A stretch of DNA of 32,139 nt from Pseudomonadota bacterium (GTDB taxonomy: Bacteria; Myxococcota; Myxococcia; Myxococcales; JAKAPL01): NCBI GenBank assembly GCA_027451705.1, contig DAIDIT010000190.1:1-32139 (forward strand), in the 5' to 3' direction. Positions 16,708-24,748 of this stretch are shown one piece after another (positions within the stretch are counted from its first letter, which is position 1; the number at the start of each line of letters is the position of its first letter). The position numbers were made by a program, and so were the translations under genes. The notes under the pieces were generated by a model, which had not been told where the DNA came from, searched no databases, and was given only the letters and a program-made list of their open reading frames with translations.

Positions 16708-17811
16708 ATGCCGAACGACGTCGATGGAGCGCTGTCTGCCCTGCGGGGGCGGGTCGACACGCTCAACCTCGAACTGCTCGCGTTGATCTCACAACGCGCC
16801 CACGTGGCCCGTGAGATTCACGGCTTGAAGGTCGCTTCCGGGCGACCCGTCCACGACCCGGAGCGCGAACACCAGATGATCGAGCGGCTGGTCGCCGAGA
16901 ATCCCGGCCCGTTTCCGGCCGGCGTCGTGGCCCAGCTCTTCGGGGAGCTCTTCGCGGCGACGAAGTCGCTGATGGAGGGCGAAGAGCGGTTGAGGCTCCG
17001 GGTGGCCAGAGCGCCGGGCGAGCCGGACCGGCTCGTGCGGGTGGGGCCCGAGGCGGTCGGACGCGAACCGATCCTGATTGCCGGCCCATGCTCGGTCGAG
17101 AACGCGTTCCAGATCGACCAGACTGCGGCGTTCCTCGCCTCGCGCGGGGTCCGCTTCCTCCGCGGTGGTGCCTTCAAGCCGCGGACCTCGCCGTACGATT
17201 TCCAGGGGCTCGGGGCCGAGGGGCTCGAACTGCTCGGCGCGGCAGCGAAGCGCCACGGCCTGCGGAGCGTCACGGAGGTCGTCGACACCCGCCACGTGGA
17301 GATCGTCTGCCGCCACGCGGACGTGCTGCAGGTGGGGGCGCGCAACATGCAGAACTTCGAACTCCTGAAGGAGGTGGGACGGGCGTCGCGGCCAGTCCTG
17401 CTCAAGCGCGGCCCGGCGGCGACCCTGCACGAGCTGCTCCACGCGGCCGAGTACATCGCCGCGCAGGGGAACGGACAGATCCTGCTGTGCGAGCGCGGCA
17501 TCCGCTCCTTCGACAACCAGACCCGCAACACCCTCGACATCTCCGCCGTGGCGCTGCTGCGGAGGGCGACGGCGCTGCCCGTGCTCGTCGATCCGAGCCA
17601 CGCCGCGGGGCGCAAGGACATCCTCGCGCCCCTCGCCAGGGCGGCGCTGGCGGCCGGGGCCCAGGGCATCCTGCTCGAAGTGCATCCCTGTCCCGCGGCC
17701 GCACGCTCCGACGCCCAGCAGCAGCTCGACTTCGGCGAATTCGATCGCTTCCAGGCGGAGGTGTTCGGGCCTCGCGTCGAGGCTCGGCCGGCGGCGGAGG
17801 TGCGGTCGTGA
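16708..17811 (+). CDS. aroF: Chorismate mutase-DAHP synthase fusion
   Basis: The 367-residue protein has an AroQ-type chorismate mutase helix bundle in residues 1-95 ([32 protein letters not shown]) and a type I-beta DAHP synthase beyond: [50 protein letters not shown] and [10 protein letters not shown]. It catalyses the first step of the shikimate pathway from phosphoenolpyruvate and erythrose 4-phosphate. In related fusions the mutase domain mediates feedback inhibition by chorismate or prephenate. GGAGGAG ends a few bases before the ATG at 16708; an in-frame GTG at 16696 lies in that site. It overlaps the U32 gene by 4 bp. Confidence 0.93.
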   Translation: MPNDVDGALSALRGRVDTLNLELLALISQRAHVAREIHGLKVASGRPVHDPEREHQMIERLVAENPGPFPAGVVAQLFGELFAATKSLMEGEERLRLRVARAPGEPDRLVRVGPEAVGREPILIAGPCSVENAFQIDQTAAFLASRGVRFLRGGAFKPRTSPYDFQGLGAEGLELLGAAAKRHGLRSVTEVVDTRHVEIVCRHADVLQVGARNMQNFELLKEVGRASRPVLLKRGPAATLHELLHAAEYIAAQGNGQILLCERGIRSFDNQTRNTLDISAVALLRRATALPVLVDPSHAAGRKDILAPLARAALAAGAQGILLEVHPCPAAARSDAQQQLDFGEFDRFQAEVFGPRVEARPAAEVRS

Positions 17812-19391
17812 GCGCGCCGGCGCCTGCCGCGACGACGGATCCCGGACTCAAGTTCGCGTCGTCGGAGATCGGCAAGCTCGAGCCCAAGGAGCGCCCCGTG
17901 CGCTTCTCGGTCGCGTGCAACTTCGATCCGGCGCTGCTCGACGCCGTCGCCGCACAGCCGGTCTACGAGGTCTTCGGCAAACTCACCGCGGACTTCTTCG
18001 GAGGCGGCCGGCCGTCGTTCTACCTCCCCAGGGTCGATGCCCGGCGGCTCGAGGACTACGTTGCCCGCGCGCACGCGCGGGGCGTCGAGTTCAACTACCT
18101 CCTCAACGCGTCGAGCATGAACAACGTCGAGTTCACGACGCGCGGACAGCGGGAGCTGCGAAAGCTCCTCGACTGGCTCAGCGAGGTCGGTGTCGACACG
18201 ATCACCGTGGGGAACCTCTTCTTCCTGCGGCTGATCAAGAAGCGCTATCCGCATTTCGGCGTCCGAGTCTCGTCGCACCGGGAGACTGACAACCCCCGCA
18301 AGGCGCGCTTCTGGGAGGACAACGGCGCAGACTGCATCGTCATCTCGGAGACGACGATCCACCGGGAACTCGAGGTCCTTCGGGCAATGCGCGAGGCGGT
18401 CCGGGTCGACCTCTCGCTCATCGTCAACAACTGGTGCCGGCAGGACTGCGCGATCGCCAGCAACCACGCCGTGCTGCTGTCGAATGCCTCGCGGAGCGAG
18501 GCGCAGCACTTTCCGCTCGACTACTGCTCGGTCTACTGCAACGCCTACCGGCTCGAGGAGCCGGTCAACTACGTGCGCGCGAACTGGATCCGGCCCGAGG
18601 ACCTCCAGCGCTACGTCGACCTCGGCTACACGAACTTCAAGATCGTCGAGCGCAACACGCCCACCGACCTGCTCGCGATGCGCGTGCGCGCGTACGCCGC
18701 CCGGCGCTACGACGGCAACCTCCTCGACCTCGTCCAGAACTACGCCTACCCGAAGTCGGTCTTCAAGCAGGAGGACCGGGCGTACTATTCGCTCGGCCGG
18801 CTCGTGAAGTACTTCGCGAAGCCGACCGAGGTGAACCTCTTGCGCTTCTCGCAGATCGTCGAGTTCGGCAAGACGCTGTCGATGCTCTACCCGCGCGAGG
18901 GCGACAATCCCGTCTACGTCGACAACCGGTCGCTGGACGGCTTCCTCGACCGCTTCGAGAAGGTCTCCTGCGAGGACCTCGACTGCGAGAAGTGCCGCTA
19001 CTGCCACGACTGGGCAGAAAAGGCCGTTCACATCGACCCCGACTGGCGAAAGCGGATGACGGGGGTCTACGACCGGCTGCTCGACGACCTCCACGGGGGC
19101 ACCCTCTGGGAAAGCTACGCCGCCTCCGCCGTTCGGCTGTTGTTGCGGGGGCTCGGACGCGGCGCACGGCGCGAGTCCCCGCGGGCTCCCGGCACGGGCG
19201 GCGCCGCGCTGCCGAAGCTCGGAGGGCGCCGGGTCGGCGGACGATCGGTCGCTCCGAAGCGGACGCCCTGCGACCGGCCGAAGCCCTCCGGCTGCGTGAG
19301 CGTCGGCAACGCGGGACCCGCGCCGGACTCGGTCTGCCGGGGTGGCGGAGAGTGTGCCGCCCCGGAGCTGGTGAAACTCCGGGTGGGGTGA
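17808..19391 (+). CDS. U32 peptidase-like protein with two cysteine clusters
   Basis: The 527-residue product starts at a GTG overlapping the DAHP synthase stop. The middle resembles the U32 family barrel: [46 protein letters not shown]. Cysteines occur as C210/C214 (CRQDC) and C240/C244 (DYCSVYC), and again as C388/C393/C396/C399 ([12 protein letters not shown]). U32 proteins include proteases and the iron-sulfur hydroxylation partners UbiU/UbiV and TrhP; Cys spacing suggests an iron-sulfur cluster here rather than a protease. The last 90 residues are low-complexity, Arg/Gly/Pro-rich, unlike the rest, and end in a hairpin. No substrate is known. Confidence 0.75.
   Translation: MSAPAPAATTDPGLKFASSEIGKLEPKERPVRFSVACNFDPALLDAVAAQPVYEVFGKLTADFFGGGRPSFYLPRVDARRLEDYVARAHARGVEFNYLLNASSMNNVEFTTRGQRELRKLLDWLSEVGVDTITVGNLFFLRLIKKRYPHFGVRVSSHRETDNPRKARFWEDNGADCIVISETTIHRELEVLRAMREAVRVDLSLIVNNWCRQDCAIASNHAVLLSNASRSEAQHFPLDYCSVYCNAYRLEEPVNYVRANWIRPEDLQRYVDLGYTNFKIVERNTPTDLLAMRVRAYAARRYDGNLLDLVQNYAYPKSVFKQEDRAYYSLGRLVKYFAKPTEVNLLRFSQIVEFGKTLSMLYPREGDNPVYVDNRSLDGFLDRFEKVSCEDLDCEKCRYCHDWAEKAVHIDPDWRKRMTGVYDRLLDDLHGGTLWESYAASAVRLLLRGLGRGARRESPRAPGTGGAALPKLGGRRVGGRSVAPKRTPCDRPKPSGCVSVGNAGPAPDSVCRGGGECAAPELVKLRVG
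19361..19383. terminator. Hairpin at the U32/aroA convergence
   Basis: CCCGGAG (19361-19367) pairs with CTCCGGG (19377-19383) around a 9-nt loop, inside the last codons of the U32 gene and 18 bp past the aroA stop on the minus strand. A second possible stem pairs CCGGGG at 19338-19343 with CCCCGG overlapping the same left arm, so the two are alternatives. No T tract is present. Confidence 0.4.
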
Positions 19392-19400
19392 GGGCCCTAG

Positions 19401-20663
19401 CTAGCCGAAGCGGACGCCGGCGCGGCCGAGCTGATCGTAGAAGCCGGGGAAGCTCTTGGCGACGCAGTCCGGGTCGCCGAGCGACAGGCGGGCCCCGGCG
19501 CAGACGGCCAGGGTCGCCGCAGCCATCGCGAGGCGGTGATCGCCGCGGCTCTCGAAGGTTAGTTCGGCGCGCCGCTCGGAGGGCGGCATGACGCGAAGCG
19601 CTTCTCCGTCCACTTCCTCCGTTCGGCCGCCCGCCGCCGCGACGAGCGCGCGGATGCCCTCGAGCCGGTCGCTCTCCTTGAGCCGAAGTATGGAGAGGTC
19701 CGTGAACGTCGAGGGAGCCGGCAAGACGCAGGCGACCGCGGCGAGAGTCGGAATCAGGTCCGGACACAGACGCGCCGAGGCCCTCAGGCCACCACCGGCG
19801 ACGCCCGTGACGCGGATGCCCGACTCCGGGTCGCCGTCGACCACGAGACCGATCCCGGCCAGCAGATCGACAACGCTCCGGTCTGGGTGGTCCGAGCCCA
19901 GATCGACGCCGAGGACGGTGCCACCGCTGCGCCAGGCGAGGGGCAGGAGGTACCCTGCGGCCGACCAGTCGGCCGGGACCGGGGGGACGGCGGATGCGGG
20001 CCGGAATGCGCCGAGCGTCGCCGCCTCCGGCCGGACGTCGAGGGCAAAGCCCGCCTCCGAGAGCGAGCGCGCCGTCAGGTCGAGGTAGCCGCGGCTCGGA
20101 ATGGTCGACGCGAACTCGACGGTCCAGGGGCGCTTCTCGCGGGCTGCGAGCGCGGCCGCCGCGAGGAGAAGTGCGGTCGCGAACTGGCTGCTCTCCGAGC
20201 CCGCGGTACGGAAGCGCGCCGGCCCCGTGTCCGCCGTCCCGACAATTTCGATCGGCCAGGGAGCGCCGAACTTCAATCGGAGCCCGCGGGAGCCCAGGGC
20301 CTCGCGCAGGGCGTCGGCGAGGGGGGCGTGCGGGCGCGCGCCCAGCCGTGCGCTGCCCTGGAGACGATAGGTCCCGGTCGAGATGGCGGCCTGCGCCATG
20401 ACAATCCGAAGAGGGGCGGCTCCGTCGCCAAGATCGATGTCCCGGCCGTCGGAGGGGACCGGCCCCTCGAGCGCGGCGAGTGCGGCTTCGAGGCGTTCGA
20501 CGTCCGAGGGCCAAGGTCGAGGAAACGCGCGCATCGACGCGAGCCAGTCCGGGCGCCCGGCAATGCGCGCAAGGACGAGGCGGCGGAGCGCGCCGGATTT
20601 CGACATCGGCGGCTGCAACTGCGCGGGATGGAGCGTTCGGGCGTCCAGAACGAGCCGGCTCAT
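19401..20663 (-). CDS. aroA: EPSP synthase (3-phosphoshikimate 1-carboxyvinyltransferase)
   Basis: The 420-residue protein catalyses step six of the shikimate pathway. The phosphoshikimate site is visible as S21-K22-S23 with R27, matching K22/S23/R27 of E. coli AroA. SSQFATALLLAA, DLIPTLAAVACVL, LKESDRLEGI, GDHRLAMAAATLA and CVAKSFPGFYDQL are family motifs. It is a divergent member: the usual NAGT-x-R segment reads GDGAAPLR, keeping only the arginine, and the first motif lacks the common PG-D/S-KS-x-S form. Its start overlaps the aroB stop by 4 bp; it is the last gene of the operon. Confidence 0.87.
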   Translation of the reverse strand: MSRLVLDARTLHPAQLQPPMSKSGALRRLVLARIAGRPDWLASMRAFPRPWPSDVERLEAALAALEGPVPSDGRDIDLGDGAAPLRIVMAQAAISTGTYRLQGSARLGARPHAPLADALREALGSRGLRLKFGAPWPIEIVGTADTGPARFRTAGSESSQFATALLLAAAALAAREKRPWTVEFASTIPSRGYLDLTARSLSEAGFALDVRPEAATLGAFRPASAVPPVPADWSAAGYLLPLAWRSGGTVLGVDLGSDHPDRSVVDLLAGIGLVVDGDPESGIRVTGVAGGGLRASARLCPDLIPTLAAVACVLPAPSTFTDLSILRLKESDRLEGIRALVAAAGGRTEEVDGEALRVMPPSERRAELTFESRGDHRLAMAAATLAVCAGARLSLGDPDCVAKSFPGFYDQLGRAGVRFG

Positions 20664-21712
20664 GGACGGACCCCCGCGCGCCACGCGGGCAGGACCGACC
20701 GCCACGTTCTGACGGGAACGGAAAGGACGGTCGCGGCGCCGGGCCCGGTCAGGAAGACCATGCGCAGCGTCCCCCCTTCGGACTTCTTGTCTGCCGCGAG
20801 CAGTCGGCCGATCGCGGCCGCCGTGTGTCCCCGGATCGCGCGGGCGAGCGCTCTCCGGCAGGGCGAACGACCGTCGAGAACCTCGAAGCAGGCTTCGACC
20901 TCGAGGGCATCGGCGTCCGGGGTGACGCCCAGCCGGCGGCCGACGTCCAGCGCGCAGACGACGCCGAGCCGGACGGCCGCGCCATGCGAGAGCCGAAAGC
21001 CCGTGACGCTCTCGAGGACGTGGCCGAAGGTGTGGCCGAAGTTGAGGACGGCCCGGCGGCCGGTTCGGTCGAACGGATCGGAGGAACAGACACGCGCCTT
21101 GAGCGCGCGGGCGTCCGAGACGAGGCGCAGCGTGGTCGGGCGCCGCCTCGTCCACCGGCTCCAAAGATCGGCGTCGAGGCAGACGGCCATCTTGTAGGCC
21201 TCCACGAGACCGTCGATCCGCTGCCGTTCGGAGAGCGTCGCCCAGAACTCGGGGCAGAGCCACGACTCGGAGGCCGGGTGGAAGACGCCGGCGGCGTTCT
21301 TGACCAGGTGGGCTCCGCTGGCGACGTGAATCGCTCCCTTTCCGCCGATGCTGCTGTCGACCGCGGCGAGAAGGGTGGTCGGCACGTGGATCAGCCGGAT
21401 GCCACGCTTGGTGAGGGCCGCGGAGACGGTTGCGACGTCGCCGATCGTTCCCCCGCCGACGGCGACCAGCGTTCCAGCCCGGCTGAGCCCGACGGTGGCA
21501 CCGAGGAGTCGACCGAGGCCGGCGAGGGACTTCGTCGACTCGGCCGCACGGACCCCCAGGATGCGCGCATGGGGGGGAATGTCGCCGACCACCGTCGGGT
21601 GCAGACGTGCGACGCGTGCGTCGGCCACGACGAGTGTCTCCGCAGGCAGCCGGCGCGCAAACGAAGCGAAGGCCCCCCATCGATCCGGTGGCGCGGCGCT
21701 GGACGTCGTCAT
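20660..21712 (-). CDS. aroB: 3-dehydroquinate synthase
   Basis: The 350-residue protein converts DAHP to 3-dehydroquinate using NAD and a metal ion. Motifs: VAVGGGTIGDVATVSAAL (residues 84-100), the loop HVPTTLLAAVDSSIGGK (109-125) and predicted metal ligands E171 (VEAYK), H227 (NFGHTFGH) and H243 (SHGAAVRLG). GGKGAIH replaces the common GGK-T-[AG]-[IV]-N. The N-terminal domain is a little short. The ATG at 21712 begins 4 bp after the aroC stop; a longer in-frame start at 21823 would lie inside aroC and is rejected. Confidence 0.9.
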   Translation of the reverse strand: MTTSSAAPPDRWGAFASFARRLPAETLVVADARVARLHPTVVGDIPPHARILGVRAAESTKSLAGLGRLLGATVGLSRAGTLVAVGGGTIGDVATVSAALTKRGIRLIHVPTTLLAAVDSSIGGKGAIHVASGAHLVKNAAGVFHPASESWLCPEFWATLSERQRIDGLVEAYKMAVCLDADLWSRWTRRRPTTLRLVSDARALKARVCSSDPFDRTGRRAVLNFGHTFGHVLESVTGFRLSHGAAVRLGVVCALDVGRRLGVTPDADALEVEACFEVLDGRSPCRRALARAIRGHTAAAIGRLLAADKKSEGGTLRMVFLTGPGAATVLSVPVRTWRSVLPAWRAGVRP

Positions 21713-21716
21713 GGGA

Positions 21717-22736
21717 TCAGCCCTGGTGCGGGTAGGCGCGCCATTGCAGCCACAGGTCGGCCAGGACCAGCGAGACCATCGCCTCGAGGACGGGCACGAC
21801 GCGCGGCAGGATGCACGGGTCATGTCGCCCGGACAGGGCCGCCTCTCCCAGGGTCGCGGGGGGCTTCAGGAAGACGCGAAGGCAGATCGGCTCGCCGTTG
21901 GAAAGCCCGCCCTGGATGCCGCCGTAGGAGGAAGCACTTCGATGGAACACGCTTCCAGGAACACGGAGCGCCTCGGGGAGATTGGCGGGGCCCCACGTGA
22001 CGCCCGAGACGGTTCCCACGCCAGCCGCGGCGTCCGCGAGGCGCGCCTTGAGCTTGCCGAACACGGGCTCGCCGAGACCCACCGGCAGGCCTCCGATGCG
22101 CAGGTCCACGGAGCCGCCGAGGCTGTCGCCGCGTGACTTCGCGTCGATGATCGCGGCGGCCATCGCGTCGGCGACGGCTTCGTCAGGGCAGCGGGTGGGG
22201 TGGCGGTCCACGTCCGCCCGGCGGAGCGCCGCTGGCGGCTCGGCCGCGGCGATGGCCCCGACGGACGAGACCCACCCGACGATCGTCGCCGACGGAAGTT
22301 CGCGGGCGAGCAGGGCCTCTGCCACGGCGCCGCCGATGACACGGCCGACCGTCTCGCGACCGCTGGTTCTTCCTCCGCCGCGGGGATCGCGGTGCTTGTA
22401 GCGCTCGCGCCAGACCGCGTCGGCGTGGCCTGGACGATCGTGCGGCGTGACGGTGTCGTAGTCGGCAGGTCGAGCGTCGCGGTTCCGGACGAAGGCGGCA
22501 ATGGGGGTGCCGAGCGTACGCCCCTCGTAGATGCCCGACAGGATCTCGACCTGGTCGGTCTCGCGCCTGGCCGAGGTGAGCGCCGATTGTCCCGGACGCC
22601 TCCGATCGAGCGCCGCCTGGATCGCCGCCCCCGCCAGGGCGACACCGGCGGGACAACCGTCGACGACCGCGCCGACCGCGGGCCCGTGGCTTTCGCCGAA
22701 TGTCGTCAGCCGAAAGAGCCTGCCAAAGCTGTTCAT
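21717..22736 (-). CDS. aroC: Chorismate synthase
   Basis: The 339-residue protein performs the last shikimate step, conversion of EPSP to chorismate with reduced FMN. Conserved segments in order: MNSFGRLFRLTTFGESHGPAVGAVVDGCPAG, RRRPGQSALTSARRETD, VEILSGIYEGRTLGTPI, DYDTVTPHDRPGHAD, RDPRGGGRTSGRETVGRVIGG, and GRHDPCILPRVVPVLEAMV near the end. Length is slightly under the usual 350-390. Start ATG overlaps the aroDE stop by 4 bp. Confidence 0.94.
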   Translation of the reverse strand: MNSFGRLFRLTTFGESHGPAVGAVVDGCPAGVALAGAAIQAALDRRRPGQSALTSARRETDQVEILSGIYEGRTLGTPIAAFVRNRDARPADYDTVTPHDRPGHADAVWRERYKHRDPRGGGRTSGRETVGRVIGGAVAEALLARELPSATIVGWVSSVGAIAAAEPPAALRRADVDRHPTRCPDEAVADAMAAAIIDAKSRGDSLGGSVDLRIGGLPVGLGEPVFGKLKARLADAAAGVGTVSGVTWGPANLPEALRVPGSVFHRSASSYGGIQGGLSNGEPICLRVFLKPPATLGEAALSGRHDPCILPRVVPVLEAMVSLVLADLWLQWRAYPHQG

Positions 22737-24028
22737 GTGGTCTCCTCGCGCGGCCCCTCGCCCGCCTTCGCCTCGCGCTCGGGGGTCCAGAGCAGCCGCT
22801 GGGCGCGGGCCTGAGCGGCGAACCAGCGAGGTCCCAGGAAGACGGGCGTCCCGCCGCGCTCCCGAATCGACCGTGCGATTCGCGAGCCGGATTCGCCATA
22901 GGCGACGACCCCGACACGGGCGGCGCAAAAGGCGAGCCGCGGGGGCGGGTCGACGCGCTCCGGCCACGTCCAGACGACGGCGCCGGAGATGGCGGTGGGC
23001 GTGACGTCGGCTCGGCGGATCACGGCGAGTGGATGGCCCATTTGCCGGCACGCAACGCGCAAGGCTTTCGTCACGCCGCCGTCGCCGAGGGCCGTGAGCG
23101 CGCCGCCGCCCAGTGCCGGCAGCGCGGCGAGCGCACCCGCGACGTCGGTATTTGCGGCGTACCAGCGGTTGCCGCGGCGCACGAGCGTATTGGCGGCAGG
23201 TTCGGCTGCGCCCAGCAGCCGCGCCACGGGCTCCTTGAAGGGGCTCGTCACGGCCAGCCCGTCGTAGAACGGCAGCAGCGCATCGAGGAGCGGCCCGAGG
23301 TTCGTGTCGGGCGGAAGGTCGATCCGATCGAAGGGCTGCCGGTGGACGAGCGGCGACCGTGCCCGGCGGATGCGGTGGCCGAGCAGCGCCCGGCGTGGCC
23401 CGGCTCTTCCAGAGCGTTGGTCGCGCACGGCGTCGGCCAGTAGACGTTGACCCGCCGCCGCTGCCCATCCGTCACCCGTCGCCACGTACTCGAGCAGGTT
23501 CGAGCGCGAAAGGAGGCACCGGAGGGGCAGGGCGGTATCGCCCGTGGCCAGGACGGTGACCCGTCCCGGGAACCGCTCCTCGAGCGCCGCCTGGGTCTCG
23601 AAAAGCCGTTCCCACGTCCGCGGCGACCCGGCCGGTTCGACGTGCTTGACGAAAACGCCGTCCTCCGCTCCGACACCCTCCCACGTTCGGACGGCCTCGC
23701 GGACGTCGAGCGGGGCCGCGGCGTGGTGGGACAGGAGCAGTCGGGCCGGCAGCGGCGCGGCCTCGAGGACTCCATCGGTCCGCGGGCCCACGGGCCGATC
23801 GACCCACGACGCGGCTTGGTGCCAGCGTGCTGGAATGGCAGGACCGCGATCGGCGACGATCAGCGGGAGGATCGCGGCGAGAGGACGCGGCTCGATCGAA
23901 TCGGGCGGGTGGAGGTCCGTCCGGATCTCGAGCAACGCCGCGCCGCGCGCCGCCGCCGCCGCGGCAAACGCCTCGGCCGCCGCCCCGCGCACGTCCGGTG
24001 GTAGGGTCACCACGAGGCGGGCGGGCAT
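22733..24028 (-). CDS. aroDE: Fused 3-dehydroquinate dehydratase-shikimate dehydrogenase
   Basis: The 431-residue protein joins two steps of the pathway. Residues 1-200 are a type I dehydroquinase: EIRTDL (E34, R36), SHH (H101/H102) and the Schiff-base lysine K128 in VFVKHVEP. Residues 213-410 are a compact shikimate dehydrogenase: GHRIRRARSPLVH, VTSPFKEPV with catalytic K265, ANTDVAG with D295, and a nucleotide loop GDGGVTKA. The first serine of the usual S-x-S-P motif is Ala here, and the AroE half is shorter than the usual 270 residues. GGAGGG lies 6 nt before the ATG. Its first 22 bp overlap the aroK 3' end. Such fusions are known from plants and some bacteria. Confidence 0.88.
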   Translation of the reverse strand: MPARLVVTLPPDVRGAAAEAFAAAAAARGAALLEIRTDLHPPDSIEPRPLAAILPLIVADRGPAIPARWHQAASWVDRPVGPRTDGVLEAAPLPARLLLSHHAAAPLDVREAVRTWEGVGAEDGVFVKHVEPAGSPRTWERLFETQAALEERFPGRVTVLATGDTALPLRCLLSRSNLLEYVATGDGWAAAAGQRLLADAVRDQRSGRAGPRRALLGHRIRRARSPLVHRQPFDRIDLPPDTNLGPLLDALLPFYDGLAVTSPFKEPVARLLGAAEPAANTLVRRGNRWYAANTDVAGALAALPALGGGALTALGDGGVTKALRVACRQMGHPLAVIRRADVTPTAISGAVVWTWPERVDPPPRLAFCAARVGVVAYGESGSRIARSIRERGGTPVFLGPRWFAAQARAQRLLWTPEREAKAGEGPREETT

Positions 24029-24714
24029 CGATTCCCTCCGGCGGCGGGTGACGTGCTCACGAGAAAATCGACGAGCGGGATGGTCGAGACGGCAGCGTGG
24101 AGCCGCGTCCGCTCCGCGTAGATGCGCTCGATCTCCTCCTCGACCGTCAAGCCGGGACGAAGTCGCGGGCGGGAACGATCGGCGAGCAGCCGCTCGCGGT
24201 ACGTTTCGGCAGTGATCGGAATCTCGACCGCGAGCCAGCCGTGCAGGGTGTCGGCATGGTTGGACAGGAAGCCGCCGCCCGTCGCGACGAGAGCCGGCGG
24301 GTGCAACTCCAGGAACGCCGCACGTTCGGCGGCGCGAAAGCCCGCCTCGTCGGCAGGAAACCAGTCCGAGGGAGGACGGCCAGTCCGGCGTTCCACCAGC
24401 TCGTCGAGGTCGCACGCCGGAAGCCCCGTCCACGCCGCCAGGAGAGGGAGCAATCTCGACTTGCCGGCGGCGCGCTGACCGACGAGGGCCGCGGCGGTCG
24501 GCGCGATCGGCGCCGTTGCCCGGCGTGCCACCTTCTTCGCGTAGTCTTGGCGGAGCGATTCCGCCAGCCGCGGGTCGACGCAGTCCCAGACGGCTTCGAG
24601 CACGGGCGCTCTCTCCATGGGCATCGGGGCCGGCGCCTGGGCTGTCCAGCCGTCGACGTCGCGGCTGTCCGTCTCGCATCCCGCCCAGAGCGTGTCAAGA
24701 AAGACCGCGCCCAT
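24007..24714 (-). CDS. aroK: Shikimate kinase with N-terminal extension
   Basis: The 235-residue product has a shikimate kinase domain from about residue 74: Walker A GQRAAGKS (79-86), CDLDELVERRTG with D102/D104, FRAAERAAF, LVATGGGFLSN and the lid RSRPRLRPG. It phosphorylates shikimate with ATP. An N-terminal extension of about 75 residues (GAVFLDTLWAGCETDSRDVDG, then a helical part VLEAVWDCVDPRLAESLRQDYAKK) has no family I recognise; standard enzymes have about 170 residues in total. ATG 24714 is preceded by GGTGG; internal ATGs exist in the extension. It is the first gene of the operon. Confidence 0.82.
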   Translation of the reverse strand: MGAVFLDTLWAGCETDSRDVDGWTAQAPAPMPMERAPVLEAVWDCVDPRLAESLRQDYAKKVARRATAPIAPTAAALVGQRAAGKSRLLPLLAAWTGLPACDLDELVERRTGRPPSDWFPADEAGFRAAERAAFLELHPPALVATGGGFLSNHADTLHGWLAVEIPITAETYRERLLADRSRPRLRPGLTVEEEIERIYAERTRLHAAVSTIPLVDFLVSTSPAAGGNRCPPASW

Positions 24715-24741
24715 GGCAACCACCGGGTCCCATGTTAGGGT
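24713..24741 (+). promoter_or_regulatory. Candidate promoter of the ABC1 kinase gene
   Basis: ATGGCA (24713-24718), 17 bp, TAGGGT (24736-24741), ending 7 nt before the ATG at 24749. Matches are moderate. It overlaps the divergent aroK start codon, so the two genes share a 34-bp gap and their transcription may interfere. Confidence 0.35.
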
Positions 24742-24748
24742 GGCCGGG

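Noticed and set aside
19330-19395. Cobalamin riboswitch-like sequence (GGTGAAACTCC)
   Set aside because: The core resembles a B12-box neighbour, but the CCCGCCACTG part and paired flanks are missing and no downstream plus-strand gene exists. It is better explained as a hairpin at the end of two convergent genes.
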